Shown here in pieces: positions 17,097 through 26,349 of a stretch of 64,000 nt of DNA. This DNA is from Aureimonas phyllosphaerae. Lineage in GTDB: Bacteria; Pseudomonadota; Alphaproteobacteria; Rhizobiales; Rhizobiaceae. Under the pieces are notes generated by a model. The model was not told the origin of the DNA. It ran no database searches and worked only from the letters and a program-made list of their open reading frames with translations. Both the position numbers and the translations under genes were made by a program. The DNA lies in the NCBI RefSeq assembly GCF_900113065.1, contig NZ_FOOA01000007.1:62001-126000 (forward strand). Reading direction: 5' to 3'. Position 1 is the stretch's first letter; every line of letters begins with the position of its first letter.

Positions 17097-18379
17097 CGCG
17101 CGATCGGCATCCGGCGCGTGTCGAGCGCGGTGTAGGTCGCCATCGCGGAGGCGAGCCAGAGCGCGGCGAACACGCCGTTGAGACCGACGACCCAGGCCGT
17201 GTCGCCGGCTGCTTCGCCCCCGCGCAGGACCAGCGTCAGGAGCGCACCCTTGGTCAGCGTCAGGAAGCCGAGGACCACGGCGCGCGTGCCCGTGCGGCCG
17301 CGGGCGTAGAGGAGTTCGCCCTCGTACTCCACGAGATTGCGGAAGGCGGGCACGAGAAGCGCCATCAGGACGAGCGGTGCCGCATCCGCGACATTGGCGC
17401 CGAGCAGCGTCGGGCGGGCGTGGAGGACGAGGCCGAGCGCGGCGAGGCCGCCGACTGACACCAGCGCGATTCCGGCCTCGACGCCCCAGCGCACGCGCCA
17501 GGAGTCCAGCCGGTCGGGCCGCCGCATCAGCGCCTGCACCGCCATCATGTTGAAGGAGCGCACGGGCAGGGCGGTGAGGTCCACAAGGCGCATCAGCATG
17601 GCGTAGAGGCCGGCGATGTGCGGGCCCCCGAGCGACAGGACGAGCAGCTTGTCGAGTTCGGACTGGAGGTAGAACAGGACCTCGGCCCCGGCCACGGCGA
17701 TGCTGTCGGCGGCACGGCGGTGGTAGAGGTCCGGCCGCCAGCGCAGGCGCTGGCGCGGGTAGAGGAACAGGATGCCGCCGAGCGCCGCGAGCCCGTTGGC
17801 GGCGAGGTAGAAGAGGCTCCAGGCGGCGAGCCCGCCCTCGCGCCCGGTGGTGGCCGCGAAGACGAGTGCGGCGAGCGCCTTGGCGCCCGTGCCGATCACC
17901 ACCAGCACGGAGGCGCGGCCGAAGCGGTTCATGCCATTGTTGACGATGCAGACGACCTCGAGCGCCCGCCAGCAGACGATCTCGGCGGCGAGGATCGCGG
18001 CGAAGGGCGCCAGCGCCATGTCGCCGGCGAAGACGCCGAGATAGAACAGCGCGGCGCCGAGCGCGACCAGCGGCAGCGACAGGGCGAAGGCGGCGAGCAG
18101 TCCGGCGGTGTAGGTGCCCACGAGATGGGGCTTTCGCGTCGCGGAGCGGTAGAGCGGCGAGACGAAGCCGAGCCCGGCCACGCGCGACAGGACGATGCCG
18201 GTGGCGGACGCCGTGGCGAAGAGGCCGAACTCGGAGACGGTCAGGACGTTGGCGACCGCCGTGAAATAGGCGAGCGACAGGACCAGCCGGCCACCCGACC
18301 CGCCGAGCAGCTTGGCGTAGTCGCGTGCCATCTTCAGCTTTGCTTCAAGACTTCCTGTCAGGACTCCGGGGCGTCGCAT
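17087..18379 (-). CDS. Polysaccharide flippase-like membrane protein (Wzx/MATE-like)
   Basis: A 430-residue integral membrane protein with about 12 hydrophobic segments and short basic loops, like lipid-linked oligosaccharide flippases. It would move lipid-linked repeat units from the cytoplasmic to the periplasmic face for polymerisation. The N-terminus 'LLGGSGGRLVLSLAYFTAVANVLTVSEFGLFATASA' matches the start of the Wzx family. The ATG at 18379 leaves only 26 bases to the divergent glycanase start. The ATG at 18331 (residue 17, 'MARDYAKLLGG') would leave more room for promoters and is a real alternative. Confidence 0.82.
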   Translation of the reverse strand: MRRPGVLTGSLEAKLKMARDYAKLLGGSGGRLVLSLAYFTAVANVLTVSEFGLFATASATGIVLSRVAGLGFVSPLYRSATRKPHLVGTYTAGLLAAFALSLPLVALGAALFYLGVFAGDMALAPFAAILAAEIVCWRALEVVCIVNNGMNRFGRASVLVVIGTGAKALAALVFAATTGREGGLAAWSLFYLAANGLAALGGILFLYPRQRLRWRPDLYHRRAADSIAVAGAEVLFYLQSELDKLLVLSLGGPHIAGLYAMLMRLVDLTALPVRSFNMMAVQALMRRPDRLDSWRVRWGVEAGIALVSVGGLAALGLVLHARPTLLGANVADAAPLVLMALLVPAFRNLVEYEGELLYARGRTGTRAVVLGFLTLTKGALLTLVLRGGEAAGDTAWVVGLNGVFAALWLASAMATYTALDTRRMPIARPA

Positions 18380-18405
18380 GAGGCACCTTGGAAGGGCGGG
18401 GACGG

Positions 18406-19515
18406 ATGACGAACGACCAAAGCAGCGCTCCCCGCGCCGCGCCGCGCTCCCCCTTCCATACCGGCCCGAGCTTAACGCGGCGTTCGCTCCTCGCCGGCGC
18501 CGCCGCCTTGGCCGCCGGCATTCCGGCCACGGCGTCGGCGCGCGGCACGGGCATCCCGTTCGGCGCCGCCATCCAGAACGAGTATTTCGACGACCTCGGC
18601 TATCGCCAGCTCTTCACCGGCGAATGCGATCTCGTGATGCCGATGAACGAGCTGAAGTTCGCGCTGGTCCAGCCGGAGCGCGGGCAGTTCGATTTCAGCC
18701 GCGCCGACCGCCTCCTCGCCTTCGCGGACGCCAACGGGCAGAGCGCCCGCGGCACGACCTTCGTCTGGTGGTCGACCAACCCGCCCTGGCTCGAAGCGAT
18801 CGAGGACCCCCTGGATCTCGAACGGGCGCTCGTCGAGCACATCGAGCGCGTCGCCGACCACTGCAAGGGCCGGCTGACGAGCTGGGACGTCGTCAACGAG
18901 GTCGTCGCGCACGATCCGCAGGAGCATCGCGGCCCCTTGCGCGACACGTTCTGGCTGCGCCGCCTCGGGCCCCGGCACATTCCCGTCGCCTTCCAGGCCG
19001 CCGCGCGCGCCGATCCGACGGCGCGGCTCGTGCTCAACGACTACGACCTCGAGTTTCGCGGGCCCCGCTTCGACCAGCGCCGCGCCATCGTCCTGTCGAT
19101 CGTGCGCCAGCTCCAGAAGGCCGACATCCGCATCGATGCGGTCGGTATCCAGGGCCATCTCTACGCCCATCAGGAGATCGACGTGGAGGCGCTGGCGCGC
19201 TTCGGTGCCGACCTCAAGGCGCTGGGCGTCGGGCTCCTCGCCACGGAACTCGACGTCATCGACTTCCAGGTCCGCGGCGGACCGGCGGAGATCGACGCGG
19301 CCGCGTCCCGGGTGGTCGGCGACTTCCTCGACGGGCTGATGGGGGGGCAGCGCCCCGAGACCGTCATCACCTGGGGACTGACGGACCGCTACAACTGGGT
19401 TGAGGACGTCATGCCGCGCAGTGACGGTGCGCCCTGCCGCCCCTTGCCCTTCGACGCCGACCTCCGGCCGAAGGACTGGTACGGGATGCTGCGCCGCCGG
19501 CTGTCGCAGGCCTGA
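18406..19515 (+). CDS. GH10 endo-1,4-beta-xylanase family glycanase, Tat-exported
   Basis: A 369-residue glycoside hydrolase family 10 enzyme. The N-terminus has a twin-arginine signal ('SLTRRSLLAGAAALAAG', cleavage near 'TASARG'). The catalytic acid/base is the Glu of 'SWDVVNEVVAHD' and the nucleophile the Glu of 'LLATELDVIDF'. Other GH10 marks are 'NELKFALVQPERGQFDF' and 'GLTDRYNWVED'. Its place between the flippase and the Wzz gene suggests a role in cutting or trimming the cell's own polysaccharide rather than plant xylan; this is inference. The ATG at 18406 follows GGGCGGGGACGG; a TTG six codons earlier is less likely. Confidence 0.9.
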   Translation: MTNDQSSAPRAAPRSPFHTGPSLTRRSLLAGAAALAAGIPATASARGTGIPFGAAIQNEYFDDLGYRQLFTGECDLVMPMNELKFALVQPERGQFDFSRADRLLAFADANGQSARGTTFVWWSTNPPWLEAIEDPLDLERALVEHIERVADHCKGRLTSWDVVNEVVAHDPQEHRGPLRDTFWLRRLGPRHIPVAFQAAARADPTARLVLNDYDLEFRGPRFDQRRAIVLSIVRQLQKADIRIDAVGIQGHLYAHQEIDVEALARFGADLKALGVGLLATELDVIDFQVRGGPAEIDAAASRVVGDFLDGLMGGQRPETVITWGLTDRYNWVEDVMPRSDGAPCRPLPFDADLRPKDWYGMLRRRLSQA

Positions 19516-19613
19516 CCGCTTCGCCGAGACCGGCAGGGGGTTAACCCTTTCTTTGCCATGAGCGGTGAAAGGTGCGGGCTGCAAACCGCGCCGTTCCTGT
19601 CCAGGGCCCTTCC

Positions 19614-21701
19614 ATGTTCTACGCCGAGGATGCCGCATCCCGCCCCGCGTCCCGCTGGGACCCCGTTCCGAAGGCGGAACCCGTGCGCCGGCACGAGAGC
19701 TTCCTCGATCCGGCCTATCTCGCCGCCTCGGTCTGGCGGGTGAAGCGCAAGATCCTCCTCGCAGGGGTCCTCGGAGCGGCCGTGGCCGGCGCCTTCGCCC
19801 TGTCGCAGCCCAAGCAATACACCGCGACCGCACAGATCGTCCTCGACCCGCGCGAGTTGAACCTCGTCCAGAACGAGCTCACCCCGACGGCGAACGGCCT
19901 CAACACGGATGCGGCGCTCGCCCTCGTCGAGGGGCAGATCTCGGTGATGACCTCGAACAGCGTGCTCCTGCGCGTCGTCCGGGAGGCGAACCTTACCGCC
20001 GATACTGAGTTCAACGGTCTGCGCGAGACGTGGCTCGGCGGCCTGTCGGCGACGCTCTCCGCCTTGATGTCGGACGATCCCGTCGCGGCGGCCGACACGC
20101 GCGAGCTTCGCACCGTCACCAACCTCTGGCGCCACATCTCGGCGGTGCGCAACGCCAACAGCTTCGTCATCAACGTGTCGGTGACGAGCGAGGACGCCGA
20201 CAAGGCGGCCCGGCTCGCCAACCTGACGACGCAGACCTTCATCGCCGAACAGGGCCGCGCGCAGTCGGACCTCGCGCGGCGCGCGACCGAGGCCCTGTCG
20301 TCGCGCCTCGCCGAACTGCGCGCCCGCGTCGTCGAGGCCGAGGACGCGGCTGAGGCCTACAAGGCGCAGAACCAGCTCGTCGGCGTCGGCGGACGGCTGA
20401 TCGACGACGACTACATCACCCGCGTCAACAACCAGCTGGCGGACGTCCGCTCGCAGATCACCTCGCTGAACGTGCGCGCCCGCTCGCTGCGCGAGGCGAG
20501 CGTCGAGGACATCGCCGCCGGCTCCTTCCCGGAAGGCCTCAACTCGGAATCGCTCCTGCGCCTGCGTCAGGTCTATTCAGAGGCCGCGCAGAACCAGGCG
20601 ATCCTCGCCTCGCGCCTCGGGCCCCGCCATCCCCAGCGCATCGCCGCCGACCAGGCGCTCGCCACCGCGCGCCGCGCGATCGAGACCGAACTGTCGCGCA
20701 TCGTCGCCTCGGCCCAGACCGAACTCGCCAGAGCCCAGGCGACCGAGCGCGACCTGACCGGCCAGATCGACACGCTGCGCTCGCGCCAGATCGAGACCAG
20801 CGGCGCCTTCGTGCGGCTGCGGGAACTGGAGCGCGAGGTCGATGCCTCGCGCGCGGTCTACGAGGCCTATCTCCTGCGGGCCCGCCAGACGAGCGAGCAG
20901 GAGCGGCTCAACACCACCAACGTGCGCGTGATCTCCGACGCCACCGTCCCGTTCCAGCCCTCCAGCCTGTCGCGCAAGATCGTGGTGATCCTCGGCTTCG
21001 TCGGGGGCATCGGCCTCGGGATCGCGCTGGCGCTTCTGGTTGCCATGGTGCGCGCCATCAACGGCACGGCCGCCTCCCCCGCCATGGCGGCGCTGGCTAC
21101 GGACATGCGCGCCAGAGAGCGCAAGACGCCGGATCACATGGCGGAACCCGCCGTCGTGCCGGTCGCCGCGGTCGCTGCGGCAGCGCCCGTTGCGGCATCG
21201 CCCCGGCCCTCGACGCCCGAAACCGCCCCGGCGCTCGACACCAGCGAAGGCGACTGGTCGCTGCGCGGTGGCTCCTTCGACGTCGCCGATGCGGAGCCGG
21301 AAGAGGTCCGCGAAACGCCTATCGTCGCGGCGAAGGTCGATGAGGACGACCGGATCGTCGAGCCGACCGCGGTCGAGGAGCCGAATGAAGCCATCCACGA
21401 GCCGGTGGCCGAAGCCGAGCCGCCCGTGGTGCCCCGGATCGACGAGACCCCTTCCGACGACGAGGATGACGCTCCGACGGGCGTCAGCGAGATCGAGGCA
21501 CGCCGCGAGGCGCTGCGTCAGAGAATCCGCGAGCTCGGCGCCGTGCGCGGCGCCCGCAGCCTCGGCGCGCCGCATCTCGCACCCGCTGCGCCGGAGACCC
21601 TGTCTGCCGACGAACGGCGCGAGCGCATCAGCCTGCGCCTCGCGGCCGCTCGCGGGCGCCGTGCCGACATCACCGACCGGGCCGACGTCGAACACGGCTG
21701 A
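19614..21701 (+). CDS. Wzz/GumC-type polysaccharide co-polymerase without kinase domain
   Basis: A 695-residue inner-membrane protein controlling chain length or export of a surface polysaccharide. A Wzz domain begins at about residue 30 ('LAASVWRVKRKILLAGVLGAAVAGAFAL' in part, first membrane helix). A long periplasmic coiled coil covers about 200-400, and the second membrane helix is near residue 460 ('IVVILGFVGGIGLGIALALLV'), preceded by the proline-containing 'DATVPFQPSSLSRK'. There is no BY-kinase ATPase domain. Instead about 210 residues, Ala/Pro/Glu-rich and acidic, extend into the cytoplasm, with a basic end ('ADERRERISLRLAAARGRR'). It ends 12 bases from the convergent dehydratase gene. 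Confidence 0.85.
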   Translation: MFYAEDAASRPASRWDPVPKAEPVRRHESFLDPAYLAASVWRVKRKILLAGVLGAAVAGAFALSQPKQYTATAQIVLDPRELNLVQNELTPTANGLNTDAALALVEGQISVMTSNSVLLRVVREANLTADTEFNGLRETWLGGLSATLSALMSDDPVAAADTRELRTVTNLWRHISAVRNANSFVINVSVTSEDADKAARLANLTTQTFIAEQGRAQSDLARRATEALSSRLAELRARVVEAEDAAEAYKAQNQLVGVGGRLIDDDYITRVNNQLADVRSQITSLNVRARSLREASVEDIAAGSFPEGLNSESLLRLRQVYSEAAQNQAILASRLGPRHPQRIAADQALATARRAIETELSRIVASAQTELARAQATERDLTGQIDTLRSRQIETSGAFVRLRELEREVDASRAVYEAYLLRARQTSEQERLNTTNVRVISDATVPFQPSSLSRKIVVILGFVGGIGLGIALALLVAMVRAINGTAASPAMAALATDMRARERKTPDHMAEPAVVPVAAVAAAAPVAASPRPSTPETAPALDTSEGDWSLRGGSFDVADAEPEEVRETPIVAAKVDEDDRIVEPTAVEEPNEAIHEPVAEAEPPVVPRIDETPSDDEDDAPTGVSEIEARREALRQRIRELGAVRGARSLGAPHLAPAAPETLSADERRERISLRLAAARGRRADITDRADVEHG

Positions 21702-21713
21702 ACGCCAGGGGCG

Positions 21714-23669
21714 CTACGCCTCCGGGCGCGGCGCCGGCAGGGCGGGGCTGATGAGGGCCGCGTTCGACAGGCGCGCGCGGCCGAACTCCGGCACCACGTC
21801 CGAGAGAAGGGCGACGGCCGCTGGGGCGTCGCCGGCGGCGATCGCCTCTGCGATCGCTTCGAAGCGGGCGCGCAGGAAGGCGACGTCCGAAACGCGCGAG
21901 CGGGCGATCAGAAGCCCGGGCAGGCCGGTGTCCTCGCGGGTTTCGCCCTCGCCGAACAGTTCCTCGTAGAGCTTCTCGCCCTTTCGAAGCCCCGTGTACT
22001 CGATGCGGATGTCCTTGTAGGGCCTGAGGCCCGCCAGCTGGATCAGCCGCTCGGCGAGTTCCGTGATGCGGATCGGCTCGCCCATGTCGAGCACGAAGAT
22101 CTGCCCCTCCGCCGCGCGGTCGGCGATGCCGTGGCCCGCGGCATGGAGGATCAGCCGCGAGGCTTCCGGGATCGTCATGAAGAAGCGGGTGATGTCGGGA
22201 TCGGTGACGGTGAGCGGCCCGCCGCGCGACAGCTGGTTCTGGAAGAGCGGGATCACCGAGCCCGCCGAGCCCATGACGTTGCCGAAGCGCACGGTCATGA
22301 AGCGCGTGCCGGCTTGGCCGAGGTCCAGCGCCTGGCAATAGGCTTCCGCCGCGCGCTTGGTGGCGCCCATCACGTTGGTCGGGTTCACCGCCTTGTCGGT
22401 CGACACCATGACGAAGGCGAGTGCCCCGCAGCCGAGGGCGGCGTCCGCGACGTTGCGCGAGCCGAGAAGGTTGGTCTCGATGCCCTCGAGCGGGTTTTCC
22501 TCGACGATCGGCACGTGTTTCAACGCCGCCGCGTGGAAGATCACCTCCGGCTTCCACTCGTCGAAGATCGCCATGATGCGCGCACGCTGGCGCACGTCGG
22601 CGACGCGCTCGACGGTCTCGACGCCCGGATGCTGGTCGGCCATGCGGCGGCCGATCGAGTAGAGGTTGAACTCGCCGGCGTCGATGAGGACGAGGCGCTT
22701 CGGTTTGAACGAGGCGATCTGCGCCACGAGCTCGGAGCCGATCGAGCCGCCGGCGCCTGTCACCGCGATGCAGCGGCCTTCGATCAGCCGCGCCACCTCG
22801 TCGATGTCGAGCCGGATCTCGCGGCGGCCGAGGAGGTCTTCGAGCGAGACGGGAAGCACTTCGATCGGCGCCTCGCCTAGATCGCCGGCGCGCGAGATAT
22901 CGGGCAGGCGCTTCACCGCGATCTTGAGGGGCGCCGCGACCTCGACCACGGCCGCAAGTTCAGCCGGCGGCACCTGGGCCTTAGCGACGATCAGCTGGTT
23001 GATCGGCGTCGCGCCGAGTTCGGCCCGGCGGGCGATCTCCGGCAGGTCGGCGAGGGCGCCGAGCACCTTCACCCCGTGAAGCTGGCGCCCCTGGTTCTTC
23101 GCCTTGTCGTCCACGAGGCCGACGATGTGGACGCCGTGGTGGGAGCGCCGGGCGTCGCGGATGAAGAGGTCGGCATTGTCGGTGAAGCCGTAGATCACGA
23201 CGTTCTCGACCGGCACGCGAATGCCGCTCGTGTCGAAGAAGCGCGCCGACAGGCCGCGCTCCTTCCACAGGCGGTAGGCGAGGCGCGGGCCGCCGAGACC
23301 GACGATCATGATGAACCACGTCATCACCAGCGACGAGCGCGGCAGGTAAAGGCCGCGGAACAGGATGAAGTGGCCGGCGAGGAAGACGACGTTGATCGCG
23401 GTCACCGCCTTGACGATCGACAGGACGTCGAGGAGCGAGGCATAGCGCCAGGCACCGCTGTTCAGCGAGAACAGCGGGAACATGGCGGCCGACAGCGCCG
23501 TGAACGCGACGATCAGCGACCAGATCTGCCAGTTGTTGAATGTGATGCGGAAGCCGAAGGCGAGGCCGAGCGACAGCGAGATCGCGATGGCCGCGATCAG
23601 GACGTCGTGGACGATGCCGAGCGAGCGGAACGAGCCGCGGGGCAGAAGGGACAGAAGGCGAGGCAGCAT
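21714..23669 (-). CDS. Membrane-bound UDP-sugar 4,6-dehydratase, CapD/FlaA1/WbpM type
   Basis: A 651-residue two-part protein. Residues 1-130 hold about four membrane helices. Residues about 150-270 form a first nucleotide-binding-like domain ('NVVIYGFTDNADLFIRDARR'). Residues about 300-590 form the extended SDR domain with 'VTGAGGSIGSEL' for NAD(P). The catalytic set is Ser-Met-Lys ('MVSTDKAVNPTNVMGATKRAAE'), Met replacing the usual Tyr, as known for WbpM/PglF. It likely makes a 4-keto-6-deoxy UDP-HexNAc, the first step to bacillosamine- or fucosamine-like sugars. It closes the polysaccharide locus, convergent with the Wzz gene. Confidence 0.93.
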   Translation of the reverse strand: MLPRLLSLLPRGSFRSLGIVHDVLIAAIAISLSLGLAFGFRITFNNWQIWSLIVAFTALSAAMFPLFSLNSGAWRYASLLDVLSIVKAVTAINVVFLAGHFILFRGLYLPRSSLVMTWFIMIVGLGGPRLAYRLWKERGLSARFFDTSGIRVPVENVVIYGFTDNADLFIRDARRSHHGVHIVGLVDDKAKNQGRQLHGVKVLGALADLPEIARRAELGATPINQLIVAKAQVPPAELAAVVEVAAPLKIAVKRLPDISRAGDLGEAPIEVLPVSLEDLLGRREIRLDIDEVARLIEGRCIAVTGAGGSIGSELVAQIASFKPKRLVLIDAGEFNLYSIGRRMADQHPGVETVERVADVRQRARIMAIFDEWKPEVIFHAAALKHVPIVEENPLEGIETNLLGSRNVADAALGCGALAFVMVSTDKAVNPTNVMGATKRAAEAYCQALDLGQAGTRFMTVRFGNVMGSAGSVIPLFQNQLSRGGPLTVTDPDITRFFMTIPEASRLILHAAGHGIADRAAEGQIFVLDMGEPIRITELAERLIQLAGLRPYKDIRIEYTGLRKGEKLYEELFGEGETREDTGLPGLLIARSRVSDVAFLRARFEAIAEAIAAGDAPAAVALLSDVVPEFGRARLSNAALISPALPAPRPEA

Positions 23670-23783
23670 CGGCAGTTCCGAAGGGCAGGGGCGCGGAAAA
23701 GCCGCCGGGGCGGCTTCACCTCCTGCGAACCTCTAACCGAACGGCGGCAAATGTCACGCGAACGGCCGGCCGCGGTGCCGGCG

Positions 23784-25598
23784 TCAGAAGACGCTGGCAC
23801 CCGTATCGGCGGTGCCGACGGCGCGGCGGAACACGGCGAAGAGCTCGCGCCCGAGCCCGACCTCGTTGCCCGAAAGGTCGGCTTCGGCGTTGGGGCGACG
23901 CGCGAACTCGGCGGGATCCACGAGCACTTCCAGCGTGCCGGCCTCGCCGTCGAGGCGGATCAGGTCGCCGTCGCGGATCTTGCCGATCGGCCCGCCGTCG
24001 AGGGCTTCCGGCGTCACATGGATCGCGGCCGGTACCTTGCCGGACGCGCCGGACATGCGCCCGTCGGTGACGAGGGCAACCTTCTGGCCGCGGTCCTGCA
24101 GAACGCCGAGCGAGGGCGTCAGCTTGTGCAACTCGGGCATGCCGTTCGACTTCGGGCCCTGGAAGCGCACGACGGCGACAAAATCGCCCGTCAGTTCGCC
24201 GGCCTTGAAGGCGCGCTGCAGCGAGTCCTGGTCGTGGAAGACGCGGGCTGGCGCTTCGACGACGCGCTTTTCCGGCTTCACCGCCGAGACCTTGATGACG
24301 GCCTTGCCGACATTGCCGTTGAGGACGCGAAGGCCGCCGTTCGAGGAGAAGGGCTTGTCGGCGGTGGTGAGAACCTTCGGATCGCCGCTTTCGGCCGGCG
24401 CCGGTACGCGCACGACCTGCCCCTCGTCCCCGAGCTTCGCCTCGACCGTGTAGGCCGAGAGGCCGGTGCCCCAGGCGGTGCGCACGTCGTCGTGCAGGAG
24501 CCCGTGGGACAGGAGCTCGCGGATCAGGAAGCCCATGCCGCCGGCAGCCTGGAAGTGGTTCACGTCGGCGAGCCCGTTGGGATAGACGCGCGCGAGCAGC
24601 GGCGTGACCTCCGAGAGGTCTGAAATGTCGGCCCAGGTCAGCTGGATGCCGGCTGCGGCGGCCATCGCGACGAGATGCAGCGTGTGGTTGGTCGAGCCGC
24701 CGGTGGCATGGAGGCCGACGACGCCGTTGACCACCGCCCGCTCGTCCACCACGAGGCCGGCCGGCGTATACTCGTTGCCGAGCGCGGTGATCGAGAGGGC
24801 GCGGCGCGTCGCCTCGCGGGTCAGGGCGTCGCGCAGCGGCGTGTTCGGATTGACGAAGGACGAGCCCGGCGTGTGCAGGCCCATGATCTCCATCAGCATC
24901 TGGTTGGAGTTGGCCGTGCCGTAGAAGGTGCAGGTGCCCGGCCCGTGGTAGCTTTTCGATTCGGCCTCGAGCAGCGCGTCGCGGCCCACCTTCCCTTCCG
25001 CGTAGAGCTGACGGATGCGCGCCTTCTCATCGTTGGGCAGGCCCGTCGTCATCGGGCCCGCCGGCACGAAGATCGCCGGCAGGTGGCCGAAGGAGAGCGC
25101 CGCGATGACGAGCCCCGGCACGATCTTGTCGCAGACGCCGAGATAGACGGCGGCGTCGTACATGTCATGGCTGAGGCCGACAGCGGCCGACATGGCGATC
25201 ACGTCGCGCGAGAAGAGCGACAGCTCCATGCCGATCTGGCCTTGCGTGACGCCGTCGCACATGGCCGGCACGCCGCCCGCGACCTGCGCCGTCGCGCCAG
25301 CCTCGCGCGCCGTCTGGCGAATGATCTCAGGGTAGGTCTCGAACGGCTGATGGGCCGAGAGCATGTCGTTGTAGGACGTGATGATGCCGAGATTGAGCGT
25401 GGCGTCGCCGGTCAGCCGCGCCTTGTCGGTCGGACCGCAGGCGGCAAAGCCGTGGGCGAGGTTGCCGCAGTTGAGGGCGGTGCGCTTGGGCGCGCTCTCG
25501 CCCTTCAGGCGGATGCGGTCGACATAGGGCTCACGCGTCGGCTTGGAGCGCTCGCGGATGCGGTTGGTGATCTCTTCGATGCGGCGGTCGGCGGCCAT
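23784..25598 (-). CDS. edd: 6-phosphogluconate dehydratase
   Basis: Entner-Doudoroff enzyme converting 6-phosphogluconate to 2-keto-3-deoxy-6-phosphogluconate; 604 residues, the normal Edd length. IlvD/Edd family marks include cluster cysteines in '[10 protein letters not shown]', '[11 protein letters not shown]' and '[15 protein letters not shown]', and '[23 protein letters not shown]' near the C-terminus. It is the third gene of zwf-pgl-edd (42 bases after pgl). eda is not in the window. It ends 114 bases before the dehydratase gene start on the same strand; no clear terminator is seen there. Confidence 0.97.
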   Translation of the reverse strand: MAADRRIEEITNRIRERSKPTREPYVDRIRLKGESAPKRTALNCGNLAHGFAACGPTDKARLTGDATLNLGIITSYNDMLSAHQPFETYPEIIRQTAREAGATAQVAGGVPAMCDGVTQGQIGMELSLFSRDVIAMSAAVGLSHDMYDAAVYLGVCDKIVPGLVIAALSFGHLPAIFVPAGPMTTGLPNDEKARIRQLYAEGKVGRDALLEAESKSYHGPGTCTFYGTANSNQMLMEIMGLHTPGSSFVNPNTPLRDALTREATRRALSITALGNEYTPAGLVVDERAVVNGVVGLHATGGSTNHTLHLVAMAAAAGIQLTWADISDLSEVTPLLARVYPNGLADVNHFQAAGGMGFLIRELLSHGLLHDDVRTAWGTGLSAYTVEAKLGDEGQVVRVPAPAESGDPKVLTTADKPFSSNGGLRVLNGNVGKAVIKVSAVKPEKRVVEAPARVFHDQDSLQRAFKAGELTGDFVAVVRFQGPKSNGMPELHKLTPSLGVLQDRGQKVALVTDGRMSGASGKVPAAIHVTPEALDGGPIGKIRDGDLIRLDGEAGTLEVLVDPAEFARRPNAEADLSGNEVGLGRELFAVFRRAVGTADTGASVF

Positions 25599-25640
25599 GG
25601 CATCATCCCTTCGGGTCGCAGGGGTGTGGTTTGCGGCGCG

Positions 25641-26342
25641 TCAGGGCGCCCAGAAGACTTGCAAGGGTTCCTCGCGCGGGGCGCGAAGGACGGAGCGGAC
25701 CGGCATTTCGGCGACCGTTCCGTCGGCCAGCGCCTTCTGCAGCGTCTCGCGCTTCTCGTCGCCTTCGATGTGCAGCGCGAGAAGGCGCGCCTCGAGGAGA
25801 AAGGGCAGTGCCAGCGTGATGCGCGGCTCGCCGGCGCCCGGCGCCCCGATCGCAAGGACGCGGTGCCCGGCTTGCGGGTCGATCGCCTCGGCCAGGCGAT
25901 CGGCGCCCGGAAAGAACGAGGCGGTGTGCCCGTCGTTGCCCATGCCGAGGATCACGGCGTCGAATGGGCGGGGCAGGGCCGCCAGGCGCCGCGATACCTC
26001 GTCCTCGGCCTCGCGGGCGCTCGCCCCCTCCTCGAATAAAGGTTCGAGCCGCGCGCTCGCGGCCGGTCCCGTCAGGAGGTTCTCACGCACGAGGCGCGTG
26101 TTGGAGCGGTCGCTCGTCTCGGGCACCCAGCGCTCGTCGACGAGGCAGACGGTGACGCGCGACCAGTCGAGATCGGCCTTCGCCAGCGTCCGGAAGAAGA
26201 GCTTCGGCGTCGAGCCGCCGGAGACCGCGAGCACCGCCTGGCCGCGCGTCGCGATGCCGCCGCAAAGAACCGCGGCGACGCCCGTCGCCAGCGCCTCGGC
26301 CAGCGCTTCGCGCGTCGGGTAATGGTGCTCGCGTATCGTCAT
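25641..26342 (-). CDS. pgl: 6-phosphogluconolactonase
   Basis: Hydrolyses 6-phosphogluconolactone to 6-phosphogluconate. The 233 residues match the DevB/SOL type ('LAVSGGSTPKLFFRTLAKADLDW', 'VTVCLVDERWVPETSDRSN', 'FDAVILGMGNDGHTASFFPGAD'). It begins 7 bases after the zwf stop, so translation is probably coupled. Confidence 0.95.
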   Translation of the reverse strand: MTIREHHYPTREALAEALATGVAAVLCGGIATRGQAVLAVSGGSTPKLFFRTLAKADLDWSRVTVCLVDERWVPETSDRSNTRLVRENLLTGPAASARLEPLFEEGASAREAEDEVSRRLAALPRPFDAVILGMGNDGHTASFFPGADRLAEAIDPQAGHRVLAIGAPGAGEPRITLALPFLLEARLLALHIEGDEKRETLQKALADGTVAEMPVRSVLRAPREEPLQVFWAP

Positions 26343-26349
26343 TCCAGCC

